Origin: Pedobacter sp. WC2423
Lineage (GTDB): Bacteria; Bacteroidota; Bacteroidia; Sphingobacteriales; Sphingobacteriaceae
NCBI RefSeq assembly: GCF_040822065.1
Contig: NZ_CP162005.1
Span: forward strand, 2,852,001 to 2,916,000
Direction of reading: 5' to 3'
DNA length: 64,000 bases
The position numbers and the translations under genes are program-made. This document shows, in pieces, positions 52,850 to 61,503 of this stretch (the first letter of the stretch is position 1; every line of letters begins with the position of its first letter). The notes beneath the pieces were generated by a model that was given only the letters and a program-made list of their open reading frames with translations, was not told where the DNA came from and ran no database searches.

Positions 52850-53713
52850 ATGACAATAAAAAATTCAAAAGTATGGTTAGTGACCGGTGTGTCAACTGGC
52901 TTGGGTCGTGAAATCGCAAAGGTAGCAGCAGAAAATGGCAATATAGTTATTGGAACGCTCAGAAATGAGAATCAATTCTCAGAGTTTTATGATTTGGTTC
53001 CTGGAAAGACACATCCCATTAAAATGGATGTAACTAAAAGTTCTGACATTACGGCAGGAATTAATCAAATAATTTCAGAGTATGGACAAATAGATGTTTT
53101 AGTCAACAATGCAGGTTTTGGTCTGATTGGCGCTGCTGAAGAATTCTCTGAGGAGGAAGCAAGACAACAGTTTGACACTAATTTCTGGGGTGCTTTCAAT
53201 ACCACAACCAGCGTTCTTCCACAAATGAAATTGCAAAAGCAAGGGAAAATAATTCAGATCACAGCAATCGGCGGTTTTGCTCCTTTCCCGGGGATGAGTG
53301 TTTACGGGGCCAGTAAAAGTGCAGTTGAAGCATTTTCAGCCTCTCTTGCCCTGGAAGTTGCAGGTTTTGGTATTGGAGTGATGTCTGTTTTGCCTGGCCC
53401 AATGCGTACTAATTTTGCTGGTGGTTCATTAAAATCACCTGCAAAGGTATTACCTGAATATGAAGAAAGCGTTGGTGGGTTCAAAGACTTTCTTGCATCA
53501 ATTAATGGAAAGCAGCCTTGGAGTCCTTATAAAACTGCGCAGGTCATATACGAAGCTTCTCAAAGCGACAATGCCCCAACAAGATTATTTATAGGTGACT
53601 TAGCCGTGGAAGGTGCAGGAAAAGTAATTGCAACACTATCATCTGACTTAAGCAACTGGAAAAAACAAGCGCTTTCTACCAAGTTTGATGACGCTCCCCT
53701 TACAACGCATTAA
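52850..53713 (+). CDS. Short-chain dehydrogenase/reductase (SDR)
   Basis: 287 residues. VWLVTGVSTGLGREIAKVA (cofactor), DVLVNNAGFGLIGAAEEF, and YGASKSAVEAFSASLA (Tyr-x3-Lys). It is the longer type of classical SDR, often annotated as ketoreductase or clavaldehyde-like. Oxidises an alcohol or reduces a carbonyl with NAD(P). Behind regulon promoter copy 1. Confidence 0.88.
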   Translation: MTIKNSKVWLVTGVSTGLGREIAKVAAENGNIVIGTLRNENQFSEFYDLVPGKTHPIKMDVTKSSDITAGINQIISEYGQIDVLVNNAGFGLIGAAEEFSEEEARQQFDTNFWGAFNTTTSVLPQMKLQKQGKIIQITAIGGFAPFPGMSVYGASKSAVEAFSASLALEVAGFGIGVMSVLPGPMRTNFAGGSLKSPAKVLPEYEESVGGFKDFLASINGKQPWSPYKTAQVIYEASQSDNAPTRLFIGDLAVEGAGKVIATLSSDLSNWKKQALSTKFDDAPLTTH

Positions 53714-53895
53714 TATTGCAACAACCTATCTGGCTGATAAGATAATCTAAATCTTTCTGTAACGATCTTTTACTGATCAACGCAAACCGCCGAAGGTGAT
53801 ATATCTACCAATTTCACATCAATAATCAATCTGCCTGAAATAGCGCAGCGCAAAAGAGCTGCACTATACTGGCTACACCATTAAATTATATTTCC

Positions 53896-54648
53896 ATGAA
53901 AAAATCAGCAAATAAAGTCGCAATAATTACCGGCGGCAGCAAAGGTATCGGAAAAGCGATCGCAGAAAAATTAGCATCAGAAGGCATTAATGTAGTGCTG
54001 AATTACTCAAACGATACCCAGGCCGCCGAACTGGCGGTAGAAGATATAAAAATGCTTGGAGTGGATGCTATTGCGATAAAAGCAGATATCCAAAAAAAGA
54101 GTGATATCGAAAATTTGTTCAGTCAGGCACTTGAACATTTTGGTCGCATTGATATTGTGATCGCCAATGCCGGCATGGAGTTAGTAAACGTTCCTATGGT
54201 GGATTATACGGAAGAACAGTATGATAAATTATTTGGAATTAATACAAAAGGTACATTTTTCACCTTGCAACAGGCAGCTGCTCACATTAGTGATCATGGC
54301 CGGATAATCGTGATTTCATCCAGCACTACCGTTTTTGTAAATCCAGGTTTCGCACTGTACGGCGGCAGTAAAGTCGGACCGAAATACTTCGTAGAGGTTC
54401 TGGCAAAAGAACTGGGCCATCGTGGAGTAACAGTTAACAGCGTAATTCCCGGAGCAATAGATGAGGCGGGAATATTTGCCGAAATGCCAGCAGACAGTCC
54501 TTATAAAAAAGAGATCATAGACGCTACCCCTCTTGGAAGAATGGGCTTACCAAAGGATGTGGCAGATGTAGTATCTATGGTCATCAGTGAAAAAGCTTCA
54601 TTCATCACGGGCCATCATTTTATAGCAAATGGCGGTGCAAAAATTTAA
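53896..54648 (+). CDS. Short-chain dehydrogenase/reductase (FabG-like SDR)
   Basis: 250 residues. VAIITGGSKGIGKAIAEKL, DIVIANAGMELVNVPMVDY (NAG), ISSSTTVFVNPGFALYGGSK (Ser, Tyr-x3-Lys) and VNSVIPGAIDEAG. Classical FabG-like SDR. It is 183 bp after the previous SDR without a regulon motif, so it may have its own promoter or read through. Confidence 0.88.
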   Translation: MKKSANKVAIITGGSKGIGKAIAEKLASEGINVVLNYSNDTQAAELAVEDIKMLGVDAIAIKADIQKKSDIENLFSQALEHFGRIDIVIANAGMELVNVPMVDYTEEQYDKLFGINTKGTFFTLQQAAAHISDHGRIIVISSSTTVFVNPGFALYGGSKVGPKYFVEVLAKELGHRGVTVNSVIPGAIDEAGIFAEMPADSPYKKEIIDATPLGRMGLPKDVADVVSMVISEKASFITGHHFIANGGAKI

Positions 54649-54656
54649 TAAAAATC

Positions 54657-54688
54657 AACTCATTAGCAGATTTACCTGCTAATGAGTT
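54657..54688 (+). terminator. Hairpin after the second SDR gene
   Basis: AACTCATTAGCAG pairs perfectly with CTGCTAATGAGTT around the 6-nt loop ATTTAC, 9 bp after the stop. Only a short T-run follows. Confidence 0.6.
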
Positions 54689-54725
54689 TGTAGAAACATC
54701 TAAAAAAACACTCAAAAATAAAACT

Positions 54726-55085
54726 ATGATAAATTTAATACTAACCATAACATTAATTGTTTTCGCATCCTTTATGGGTGTAAAACAAGGACTATTGATG
54801 ATGGAACCAAAACATGAAGTTTTAGAAATGTTCGTCAAATGGGGTTTGGACAAAGCTGAAATGAATGCCCTTGGTATACTTACTTTAGTAAGCGGACTGC
54901 TTATAATGATCCCTAAAACCTTTTTTGCAGGCAATTTATTAATGGCTTCAGTGATATTGATTATCATCTGTTTCCAACTTCAACAGAGAGATCTCAAAGG
55001 ATTTGCTATAGAGCTCCCGTTTTTCTTGTTAAACTTAGTGTTACTTTATCTGCAACATCCAATTAACGATCTTAGAAACAAGTAA
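54726..55085 (+). CDS. Small four-helix membrane protein, paralogue 1
   Basis: 119 residues with four hydrophobic segments: ILTITLIVFASFMGVKQGL, LGILTLVSGLLIMIPKTFFA, LLMASVILIIICFQL and LPFFLLNLVLLYLQHP. Layout resembles small DoxX-like proteins. Clear paralogue of 58804-59163 (shared KQGLLMM/EQGLIML, GLDK, LVSGLL/FVSGLL, CFQL, DLxGFAxELPF). Function unknown; always beside oxidoreductases here. Confidence 0.75.
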   Translation: MINLILTITLIVFASFMGVKQGLLMMEPKHEVLEMFVKWGLDKAEMNALGILTLVSGLLIMIPKTFFAGNLLMASVILIIICFQLQQRDLKGFAIELPFFLLNLVLLYLQHPINDLRNK

Positions 55086-55207
55086 TTATCTATATAAATC
55101 TACTAATCTTGAATATCACTGGATCTTATTTCACAAATGATTTAATCCACTAAAAGGCTGATAAAGCTCAAGAAGAACCTCAGGATTATTGCAGCACCTT
55201 TAATATT

Positions 55208-56785
55208 ATGATACATAAAAATTCAATACCCTCAAATCTTGTTCATCAGAGTGAAAGTTTAAATTCACTAACAGACCAGCATTATGATTTTATAATTTCA
55301 GGTGCCGGGTCGGCAGGTGCAGTACTTGCAGCCAGGCTCAGTGAAAACCCCTTACATAAGGTACTACTGATTGAGGCCGGTCCTATTTTTGAGCCTGACT
55401 CCTATCCAAAAGAATTAAGCAGCAGTAGCATAGTAGGTGCTAATGGAAATCCAGCGCTTGAATGGGGATACCAATCTGTCTCCGGTAACATTGGACATCC
55501 AATCCATGCGATAAGAGGAAAAGTAGTTGGAGGAAGTTCAACCCTTAATGGAGCAGTAAGCAGCCGGGCAACAGCAGCAGATTTTGAGCGATGGACAGCC
55601 TATGGCCTCCAGGGGTGGACACACGCTGACGTTCTTCCATTTTATAAAAAATTAGAACAGACTACAGCAGGTGCAGACGAGTGGCATGGACGTAACGGTA
55701 TTTTCCCTATTCATCAGCTTAGTTTCGATGAAGTAAGTCCTCTGCAGCGTGCTTTCATTGAAGCATCCGAAAGCAATGGATTTGAAAGAATTGATGACTT
55801 CAATGCTGATAAGCAAAATGGAGCAGGTCCGTATCCAATGAATGTTTTAAACGGAGAGCGAATGAATACGGGTATGACTTACCTTAACGAAGGGGTAAGA
55901 AAAAGATCAAACTTAATCATAATTGCAGACACCCTGGTCAACAAAGTAGTGATTGAGAACGAGGAAGCTACAGGTGTCTTACTCGCGAACGGAACAATAA
56001 TAAATGGAAAGCATATCATTCTTTCTTCAGGTACCTACGGCAGTGCTGCAACGCTTCTACGCTCAGGAATTGGTCCTTCAGCAGACTTAAAAAAGTTGAA
56101 TATTCCTTTAGTCAAAAATCTCCCTGTTGGCAGCCAGCTATTTGATCATCCCTTTTACTATAATGCCTATGCTGTAGATCCAGGATTGGCCGGTGAACAA
56201 ACACCAGTGATTGGTGCCCTTCTCTGGACAAAGTCAGCTAAAAGCACAGGAAATGAACTTGATATACACATTACCGCAACACATCTGCTGGATCCAAAAT
56301 ACAGCCCCACAGGCGTTGGTTTTGTATTGGCTGTCGCACTAACCAGGCCCTCTTCAATTGGTAAGGTTACATTAGCAAGCAGAAACCCAGAAGATGCTCC
56401 GGTCATTGATCTTAATTTTCTGGATTCAATTTCAGACCAGGAAAGGCTATTGGCCGGTGTTAAACTTGCAAGAGAGATTGGAAAAACTTCTCCTCTGAGC
56501 AGGTTTTTCACAGGGGAAATTATGCCTGGAATAGAAACTGATCAGGATGCTGAATTGATGCAGGCCATAATGGCTGCATTAGATACTTATCACCATCCCA
56601 CTTCGACTGTTCCAATGGGTATTGCTGGTGATCCAAAGGCAGTTGTTAATGAAGCTGGACTGGTATATGGCATTCAAAATCTAAGGGTAGTTGATGCTTC
56701 AATTTTTCCTGATGTTCCTTCAACAGCCACTAATTTAACAGTAATTATGGCAGCAGAGAAAATAGCAAGCGAAATCCTATCCTAA
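55208..56785 (+). CDS. GMC family oxidoreductase (choline dehydrogenase-like)
   Basis: 525 residues. FAD site FIISGAGSAGAVLAARLSE, GMC signature HAIRGKVVGGSSTLNGAVSS, second signature LSSGTYGSAATLLRSGIGPS, catalytic His in TYHHPTSTVPMG and the C-terminal ATNLTVIMAAEKIA (Asn). Oxidises a primary alcohol to an aldehyde, passing electrons to FAD. With the aldehyde dehydrogenase about 3.2 kb downstream it could turn an alcohol into an acid. Confidence 0.9.
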   Translation: MIHKNSIPSNLVHQSESLNSLTDQHYDFIISGAGSAGAVLAARLSENPLHKVLLIEAGPIFEPDSYPKELSSSSIVGANGNPALEWGYQSVSGNIGHPIHAIRGKVVGGSSTLNGAVSSRATAADFERWTAYGLQGWTHADVLPFYKKLEQTTAGADEWHGRNGIFPIHQLSFDEVSPLQRAFIEASESNGFERIDDFNADKQNGAGPYPMNVLNGERMNTGMTYLNEGVRKRSNLIIIADTLVNKVVIENEEATGVLLANGTIINGKHIILSSGTYGSAATLLRSGIGPSADLKKLNIPLVKNLPVGSQLFDHPFYYNAYAVDPGLAGEQTPVIGALLWTKSAKSTGNELDIHITATHLLDPKYSPTGVGFVLAVALTRPSSIGKVTLASRNPEDAPVIDLNFLDSISDQERLLAGVKLAREIGKTSPLSRFFTGEIMPGIETDQDAELMQAIMAALDTYHHPTSTVPMGIAGDPKAVVNEAGLVYGIQNLRVVDASIFPDVPSTATNLTVIMAAEKIASEILS

Positions 56786-56813
56786 TCATTCCATTCTACT
56801 AATCTTACCTCTT

Positions 56814-57731
56814 ATGAAAAGAATAAATTCAGATCAAATAACAACTTACAACTCCATTTCTGAATTTTTACTTTCATTGGGTAAGTTGGAAGTGCAGGAA
56901 AACGACTTCTCCATAAGTAGTCTTGACTGTTATCTTAGTGACGAACCAATGAAGTCAAATCCATTTCGTACCAATTTTTTCAACTTTCTAATGATTGTTG
57001 ATGGCGCGGGCAGCTATACAATTGATAATGTATTATTTAAATTAATGCCTGCAAGTTTTTATTTTACAACCCCAGGGCATTTGAAATCTTTTATAATTGA
57101 AAAGCCATGGAAAGGTTTCATCCTATCTTTTACAGAAAAGTTTATTAAAGAATACTATTTAGGTAATCTATTTAAAGAATTTCCATTTTTAGTAGCAGAA
57201 ACTACGCCACCTATATACTTAAATAAGGATATGGAAGCAGATGTGTCTAAAAGACTGGATACCCTGCTTGAACATTACCAAACGGAGAGCAAGTTTAAAT
57301 ATCAGATGATAACCAATATATTAATTGCTTTCCTTTATAAGGTAAAGGAAATGCTATTTGAAGCACCCAGATTAGAAGGACAGCAGTTTGGATACTCGAT
57401 GTTGGTCGTCAGATTTAGAAAATATCTCGATGATCATTTTAGAGATGTAATTAGTGGCAAGGTGACAGAAATTTTTAATGGCAATCAAATTGCAAGTGCA
57501 CTTGCTGTAAGCGCAGATCATTTAGGAAGTGAAGTGAAAAAAGAGACCGGTAGAACCTTAACAAAATGGATCACTGACAGAACAATTATGGAGGCACAAT
57601 GTCTGCTTAAAAATTCGTCATTATCTATCTCAGAAATAGCTTATAAACTAACTTTTTCAGACCCCACCAATTTCACTAAGTATTTTAAGAAAAATACGGG
57701 TTTTTCACCTAAGCAATACCGGGATCAATAA
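56814..57731 (+). CDS. AraC family regulator, paralogue 2
   Basis: 305 residues starting MKRINSDQITTYNSISEFLL. Sensor: TTPGHLKSFIIEKPWKGFIL. HTH pair: NQIASALAVSADHLGSEVK and LSISEIAYKLTFSDPTNFTK, NTGFSPKQYRDQ. Nearly colinear with the regulator at 51783. It lies 28 bp after the GMC gene, so they are probably co-transcribed. Confidence 0.88.
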   Translation: MKRINSDQITTYNSISEFLLSLGKLEVQENDFSISSLDCYLSDEPMKSNPFRTNFFNFLMIVDGAGSYTIDNVLFKLMPASFYFTTPGHLKSFIIEKPWKGFILSFTEKFIKEYYLGNLFKEFPFLVAETTPPIYLNKDMEADVSKRLDTLLEHYQTESKFKYQMITNILIAFLYKVKEMLFEAPRLEGQQFGYSMLVVRFRKYLDDHFRDVISGKVTEIFNGNQIASALAVSADHLGSEVKKETGRTLTKWITDRTIMEAQCLLKNSSLSISEIAYKLTFSDPTNFTKYFKKNTGFSPKQYRDQ

Positions 57732-57882
57732 GCATTACTCTGTTTCATAATCAGAAGAATACGTTCGTACAGATCGTCAAATAAACAAGTTATAAAAATC
57801 TGTTTATTTGGCTTTTTCGGTACAATTGATTCAGCAGCAATAATGCACCCATCTAAGCGAATACAATTTCTACATTCCTTAA

Positions 57883-57940
57883 ATCACCATTTGTACCCCC
57901 CGATTAACCTTTTTTGAAGGTCTGGATATTAGCAAATTTG
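57883..57940 (+). promoter_or_regulatory. Cluster regulon promoter, copy 2 (DUF2652)
   Basis: Half-site ATCACCATTT (57883) and TTAACCTTTTTT (57904) are 21 bp apart. GCAAATTTG starts at 57932, 28 bp after the second half-site. The ATG is 25 bp further. Confidence 0.65.
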
Positions 57941-57964
57941 TCATAGTTATAATATTATATAGTT

Positions 57965-58600
57965 ATGAAATCACCAGACTCAAGCTTGCTCCTTAAAAAG
58001 AGGATCATCAAAACTTCAATTAAGAAAGAAGCTACAAAGATGTCAAAAAGTACCATTGATCAACGAGGCACGATATGTATTGTGGACATCAGCGGATACA
58101 CAACCTTTGTGAAGGAGACACAGAGCACTATCGGGCTCCTTAGCGTTTCGAAACTTTTACAAAAAATCATCACAGTCAATAATCCATTCTTTAATATCTC
58201 AGAAATAGAGGGGGATGCCATCCTTTTTTACCGTTATGGAGAACCATATCCAGTTGATGTCATCCTAAAGCAGTTTGAAGCTATACTTTTAGCATTTAAC
58301 AAAATGATTACCAAATTAAAAGTATATGGTAACAACGTTACATCTTTATCCATTAAGTCTATTGTACACTATGGTGAAATAGCTGAGTTTACTATTGGCC
58401 GCTTTGAAAAGCTTTATGGCAAGCCTTTAATTGAGGCACACAGGCTATTAAAAAATTCAATTCATAGAGATACTTATTCGTTAATTACAGAGCAATATTT
58501 AGATACTTCGTCAAAAAATGCAGTTACAGCACTGCTTGGTATACAGCAATCTGAAAAATATGATGTAGGTGAACTTTGTTATACTTATTTTCCTTACTAG
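57965..58600 (+). CDS. DUF2652 family protein (nucleotide-cyclase-like)
   Basis: 211 residues. GTICIVDISGYTTFVKETQS and FFNISEIEGDAILFYRYGEP are DUF2652 hallmarks and look like the metal-binding motifs of class III adenylate/guanylate cyclases. GRFEKLYGKPLIEAHRLLKN matches the dimer-interface region. Start ATG 57965 is 25 bp after the promoter; an ATG at 58040 would fit the domain boundary better. Whether it makes a cyclic nucleotide is unknown, but a Crp-family regulator lies two genes further under the same promoter motif. Confidence 0.78.
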   Translation: MKSPDSSLLLKKRIIKTSIKKEATKMSKSTIDQRGTICIVDISGYTTFVKETQSTIGLLSVSKLLQKIITVNNPFFNISEIEGDAILFYRYGEPYPVDVILKQFEAILLAFNKMITKLKVYGNNVTSLSIKSIVHYGEIAEFTIGRFEKLYGKPLIEAHRLLKNSIHRDTYSLITEQYLDTSSKNAVTALLGIQQSEKYDVGELCYTYFPY

Positions 58601-58724
58601 CCTGAATTAATCATCACTAAATCTGATCCGTAAAGAACACTATAGTCTCTAACTAGACTTCAGTTTTAAAGGAATGTTTTCACCTGGTTCACTTTCAAGC
58701 CTAAACTTTAAGCAATCGCAGTTT

Positions 58725-58782
58725 TTAACCTTTTTACCCCCGGTTTTGACCTTTTTCAGGTACGTGTTTAGCTGCAACTTTG
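58725..58782 (+). promoter_or_regulatory. Cluster regulon promoter, copy 3 (small membrane protein)
   Basis: TTAACCTTTTT (58725) and TTGACCTTTTT (58746) are direct repeats 21 bp apart. GCAACTTTG starts at 58774, 28 bp after the second. The ATG is 22 bp further. The two half-sites are clearest in this copy. Confidence 0.65.
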
Positions 58783-58803
58783 TCTTAATTAAAAAACATA
58801 ATA

Positions 58804-59163
58804 ATGACGACTCAAATATTAAACACTATGCTGACGGTAGTAGCAGCCTGTTTGAATACAGAACAAGGCCTGATCATGCTAAATCCAAAACAAGAGCTTT
58901 TAGAAATAAACAACAAAGGCGGATTAGATAAACCAAGGCTGATCGTACTTGGAATAATAACATTTGTGAGCGGATTGCTATTCGTGCTGCCCGGAACTTT
59001 TGATGCAGGTGACTTCTTTATGTTTTCTGTATTTTTGATCGCGATGTGCTTCCAGCTTGAAACCAAAGATTTAAGCGGATTTGCCAGGGAACTCCCATTC
59101 ATTGCCCTGAACCTTATGTTGCTCTATATGCAGTATCCTTTACAAGAGGTTAAGGAGCGCTAA
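58804..59163 (+). CDS. Small four-helix membrane protein, paralogue 2
   Basis: 119 residues, same length and layout as the protein at 54726: NTMLTVVAACLNTEQGLIML, VLGIITFVSGLLFVLPGTF, FFMFSVFLIAMCFQLETKDL and LPFIALNLMLLYMQYP. It has a regulon promoter of its own, and lies directly before the Crp-family gene. Family not named. Confidence 0.75.
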   Translation: MTTQILNTMLTVVAACLNTEQGLIMLNPKQELLEINNKGGLDKPRLIVLGIITFVSGLLFVLPGTFDAGDFFMFSVFLIAMCFQLETKDLSGFARELPFIALNLMLLYMQYPLQEVKER

Positions 59164-59182
59164 TATTCATATAGTACTTTAA

Positions 59183-59239
59183 CTTACCATTTGTTCACTT
59201 GTTTTAACCTTTTTTCAGGCGCGAATAGCAGCAACTTTG
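59183..59239 (+). promoter_or_regulatory. Cluster regulon promoter, copy 4 (Crp-family gene)
   Basis: CTTACCATTT (59183) and TTAACCTTTTTT (59204) are 21 bp apart; the first 36 bases nearly equal copy 1. GCAACTTTG starts at 59231, 27 bp after the second half-site. The ATG is 24 bp further. Confidence 0.65.
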
Positions 59240-59262
59240 CTATACTATAAAGGTATCATAAA

Positions 59263-59877
59263 ATGAAAAAAGAAAAATGCATAAACAAGACTTTTACGCC
59301 GAACTTCGAGTTGTATTTGAAGACTAAATTAGGAATATCAGAAGACAACTTGCTCCGGCTTATTCCCTTATTAAATAAAGAAGTAATCCATAAAAATGAT
59401 TTTCTTGTAAGGGAAGGTGACAATAGCCGATATGAGTTTTTTGTTGAACGCGGTTTACTGCGTTCTTATACTATTGACCAGGACGGTAAACATCACATCA
59501 TACAATTCGCGCCGGAGAATTCGTTTATCAGCGATCGGAGCAATGTTTATCTTAATGAACCTTCCATGTTTTTTATAGAGGCTATAGAAGATAGTTATGT
59601 CATAAAGTTAGATCATAAATATAATCAATTCATAAAAGATATTTCCGCCAATAAGGAATATAATGAGATTATCCTCAACAAATATATTCGCAATTTAGAA
59701 GGCAGGGTAAATGGACTTCTTGCGGCCAAAGCCAAAGAGCGGTATCTTCAATTCATCAACCATTATTCTAAAATCTCCCTCCGGGTTCCGCAGTGGATGA
59801 TTGCCTCTTACCTTGGTATTACACGCGAGACTTTAAGTAGAGTAAGGAAGGAACTTGCAACTAATAACTTTATTTAG
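59263..59877 (+). CDS. Crp/Fnr family transcriptional regulator
   Basis: 204 residues. cNMP-binding-type beta-roll about 25-120 (FLVREGDNSRYEFFVERGLL, FAPENSFISDRSNVYLNEPS) without the canonical Arg-Ser of true cAMP binders. C-terminal HTH: VPQWMIASYLGITRETLSRV, then RKELATNNFI. Such proteins are numerous in Bacteroidota and usually have unknown ligands. It is under regulon promoter copy 4, so it may relay the signal to later genes such as the aldehyde dehydrogenase. Confidence 0.87.
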   Translation: MKKEKCINKTFTPNFELYLKTKLGISEDNLLRLIPLLNKEVIHKNDFLVREGDNSRYEFFVERGLLRSYTIDQDGKHHIIQFAPENSFISDRSNVYLNEPSMFFIEAIEDSYVIKLDHKYNQFIKDISANKEYNEIILNKYIRNLEGRVNGLLAAKAKERYLQFINHYSKISLRVPQWMIASYLGITRETLSRVRKELATNNFI

Positions 59878-59928
59878 TTGTGTTTACGTTTTTTATCATA
59901 CATCACATTTCAGGGATTAATAGCGGTG

Positions 59929-59936
59929 TAAGTTTG
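59929..59936 (+). promoter_or_regulatory. -7 box of the aldehyde dehydrogenase gene
   Basis: TAAGTTTG matches TAnnTTTG exactly, 53 bp before the ATG at 59990. The upstream TTTCAGGGATTAATAGCGG faintly resembles regulon copy 4 but the spacing differs. Confidence 0.4.
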
Positions 59937-59989
59937 TTTTATTAAAAAAGTGGGAAGACACATTCTTCAAATTCATAAACATAAAACAG

Positions 59990-61465
59990 ATGAAAAACAT
60001 TATGCAAATACTATTGCTAAACAATGAATGGAATGGTAAGATTTACATAAATGGCTGGGTTAAACCTGGACGCGGAACAGAAGAAATTTTGGAAAAAGCT
60101 ACTGGGATCAACATTGGACAAACCGGTATCGCTTCACCAGAAGATATAGCCAATGCCGGAGCAATTGCACGCATCGCCCAAAAAAGCTGGGCAAAAAAAT
60201 CAGGTGCCCAAAGGGGTGACATTTTAAGAGAATTTGCAAACCTTATTCATCACTATTCAGATGAAATAGCCACTTACCTGGTTAAAGAAACCGGCTCTAT
60301 CCTATTAAAAGCTAAATGGGAAGTGCAAATGGCAGCAAGAGAATTTACTGAAGCTGCAGCCCTGGCAACCCAGCCTGTTGGTTTTCTTACTTCAACATTG
60401 GAGCCTGACTTTCAAAGTATCGCCAGAAGAATCCCACTGGGTGTAATCGGAATTATCACTCCATGGAATTCCCCGATCATTTTAGCGGCACGCGCAATTG
60501 CACCAGCACTAGCGATGGGAAATGCTGTTATCTTAAAACCAGACGTCCAGTCGCCCGTATCTGGTGGTTTCATATTTGCCAGGCTGCTTGAACTTGCCAA
60601 TCTTCCTGAGGGACTGTTTCATGTTCTGCCAGGCGGTCCTGAAACGGGAGAAGCATTGGTAAAAGAGCCAACAGTAGATATGATCAGTTTTACAGGTTCA
60701 ACCAGAGCGGGAAAACTTGTGGGTGCAAATGCCAGCGGACTACTTAAACGGGTAGCGTTAGAGCTTGGAGGAGACAATCCATATGTTGTTCTTGAGGACG
60801 TAGATATTGAAGCTGCCGCTGCTGCAGGAACATGGGGAAGCTTTTTCCATCAAGGACAGATTTGTCTATCTATAGGAAGACACCTGGTACATGAAGATAT
60901 AGCCGAGGCTTACACTAAGGCTCTGGTTAGAAAAGCACAGGCGCTAATCGTTGGAAATCCATTGGACGAGAAAGTACAGGTAGGCCCGGTAATCAATGAG
61001 AGACAAGTGTTGAATGTACTCAGGATTCTTGAAGAGAGTGTTGCAAAGGGAGCACGGATCCTTACTGGCGGAAAACGGAACAATCTTTTTATGGAGCCAA
61101 CTGTAGTGACCAATGTATTGCCTGGAATGCCACTATTTGATGAAGAAATCTTTGGGCCGATTGCCACAATTACAACCTTCAAAAATGATGAGGAAGCAAT
61201 AGAATTAGCGAACATGACTGAGTATGGGCTGGTATCTGCAGTAGTATCAAATAACCTGGTGAGAGCACAGCATATAGCAGACCATATCAGAACAGGCGTT
61301 GTCCATATTAACGATCAAACTGTTGTCCATGGAATTTACGGACCTATTGCTGGCGTTGGTAAATCTGGAAATGGCTTTGGCCATGGCACAGTGAGTAATG
61401 CTGATACATTTTCAGAATGGCAGTGGATCACTACCCATGCAGCAATTCCAAACTACCCTTTCTAA
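59990..61465 (+). CDS. Aldehyde dehydrogenase (benzaldehyde/vanillin-dehydrogenase-like)
   Basis: 491 residues. ITPWNSPIILAARAIAPALA, ILKPDVQSPVSGGFIF, FTGSTRAGKLVGANAS (NAD site), VALELGGDNPYVVLEDVD (general-base Glu) and HQGQICLSIGRHLVHED (nucleophile Cys). Oxidises an aldehyde to the acid with NAD(P). The subgroup is typical of aromatic aldehydes. 38 bp before the amidohydrolase start; probably co-transcribed. Confidence 0.88.
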   Translation: MKNIMQILLLNNEWNGKIYINGWVKPGRGTEEILEKATGINIGQTGIASPEDIANAGAIARIAQKSWAKKSGAQRGDILREFANLIHHYSDEIATYLVKETGSILLKAKWEVQMAAREFTEAAALATQPVGFLTSTLEPDFQSIARRIPLGVIGIITPWNSPIILAARAIAPALAMGNAVILKPDVQSPVSGGFIFARLLELANLPEGLFHVLPGGPETGEALVKEPTVDMISFTGSTRAGKLVGANASGLLKRVALELGGDNPYVVLEDVDIEAAAAAGTWGSFFHQGQICLSIGRHLVHEDIAEAYTKALVRKAQALIVGNPLDEKVQVGPVINERQVLNVLRILEESVAKGARILTGGKRNNLFMEPTVVTNVLPGMPLFDEEIFGPIATITTFKNDEEAIELANMTEYGLVSAVVSNNLVRAQHIADHIRTGVVHINDQTVVHGIYGPIAGVGKSGNGFGHGTVSNADTFSEWQWITTHAAIPNYPF

Positions 61466-61503
61466 ATCAACAATTAAATCAGAAACAACTTAACCTTAAT
61501 ATA

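Noticed and set aside
59891..59936. A fifth copy of the cluster regulon promoter before the aldehyde dehydrogenase
   Set aside because: TTTCAGG and ATAGCGG partly match copy 4, but the spacing to the -7 box is 2 bp off and the AACC half-sites are absent. Its -7 box is also a full TAxxTTTG. Kept only as a plain promoter.
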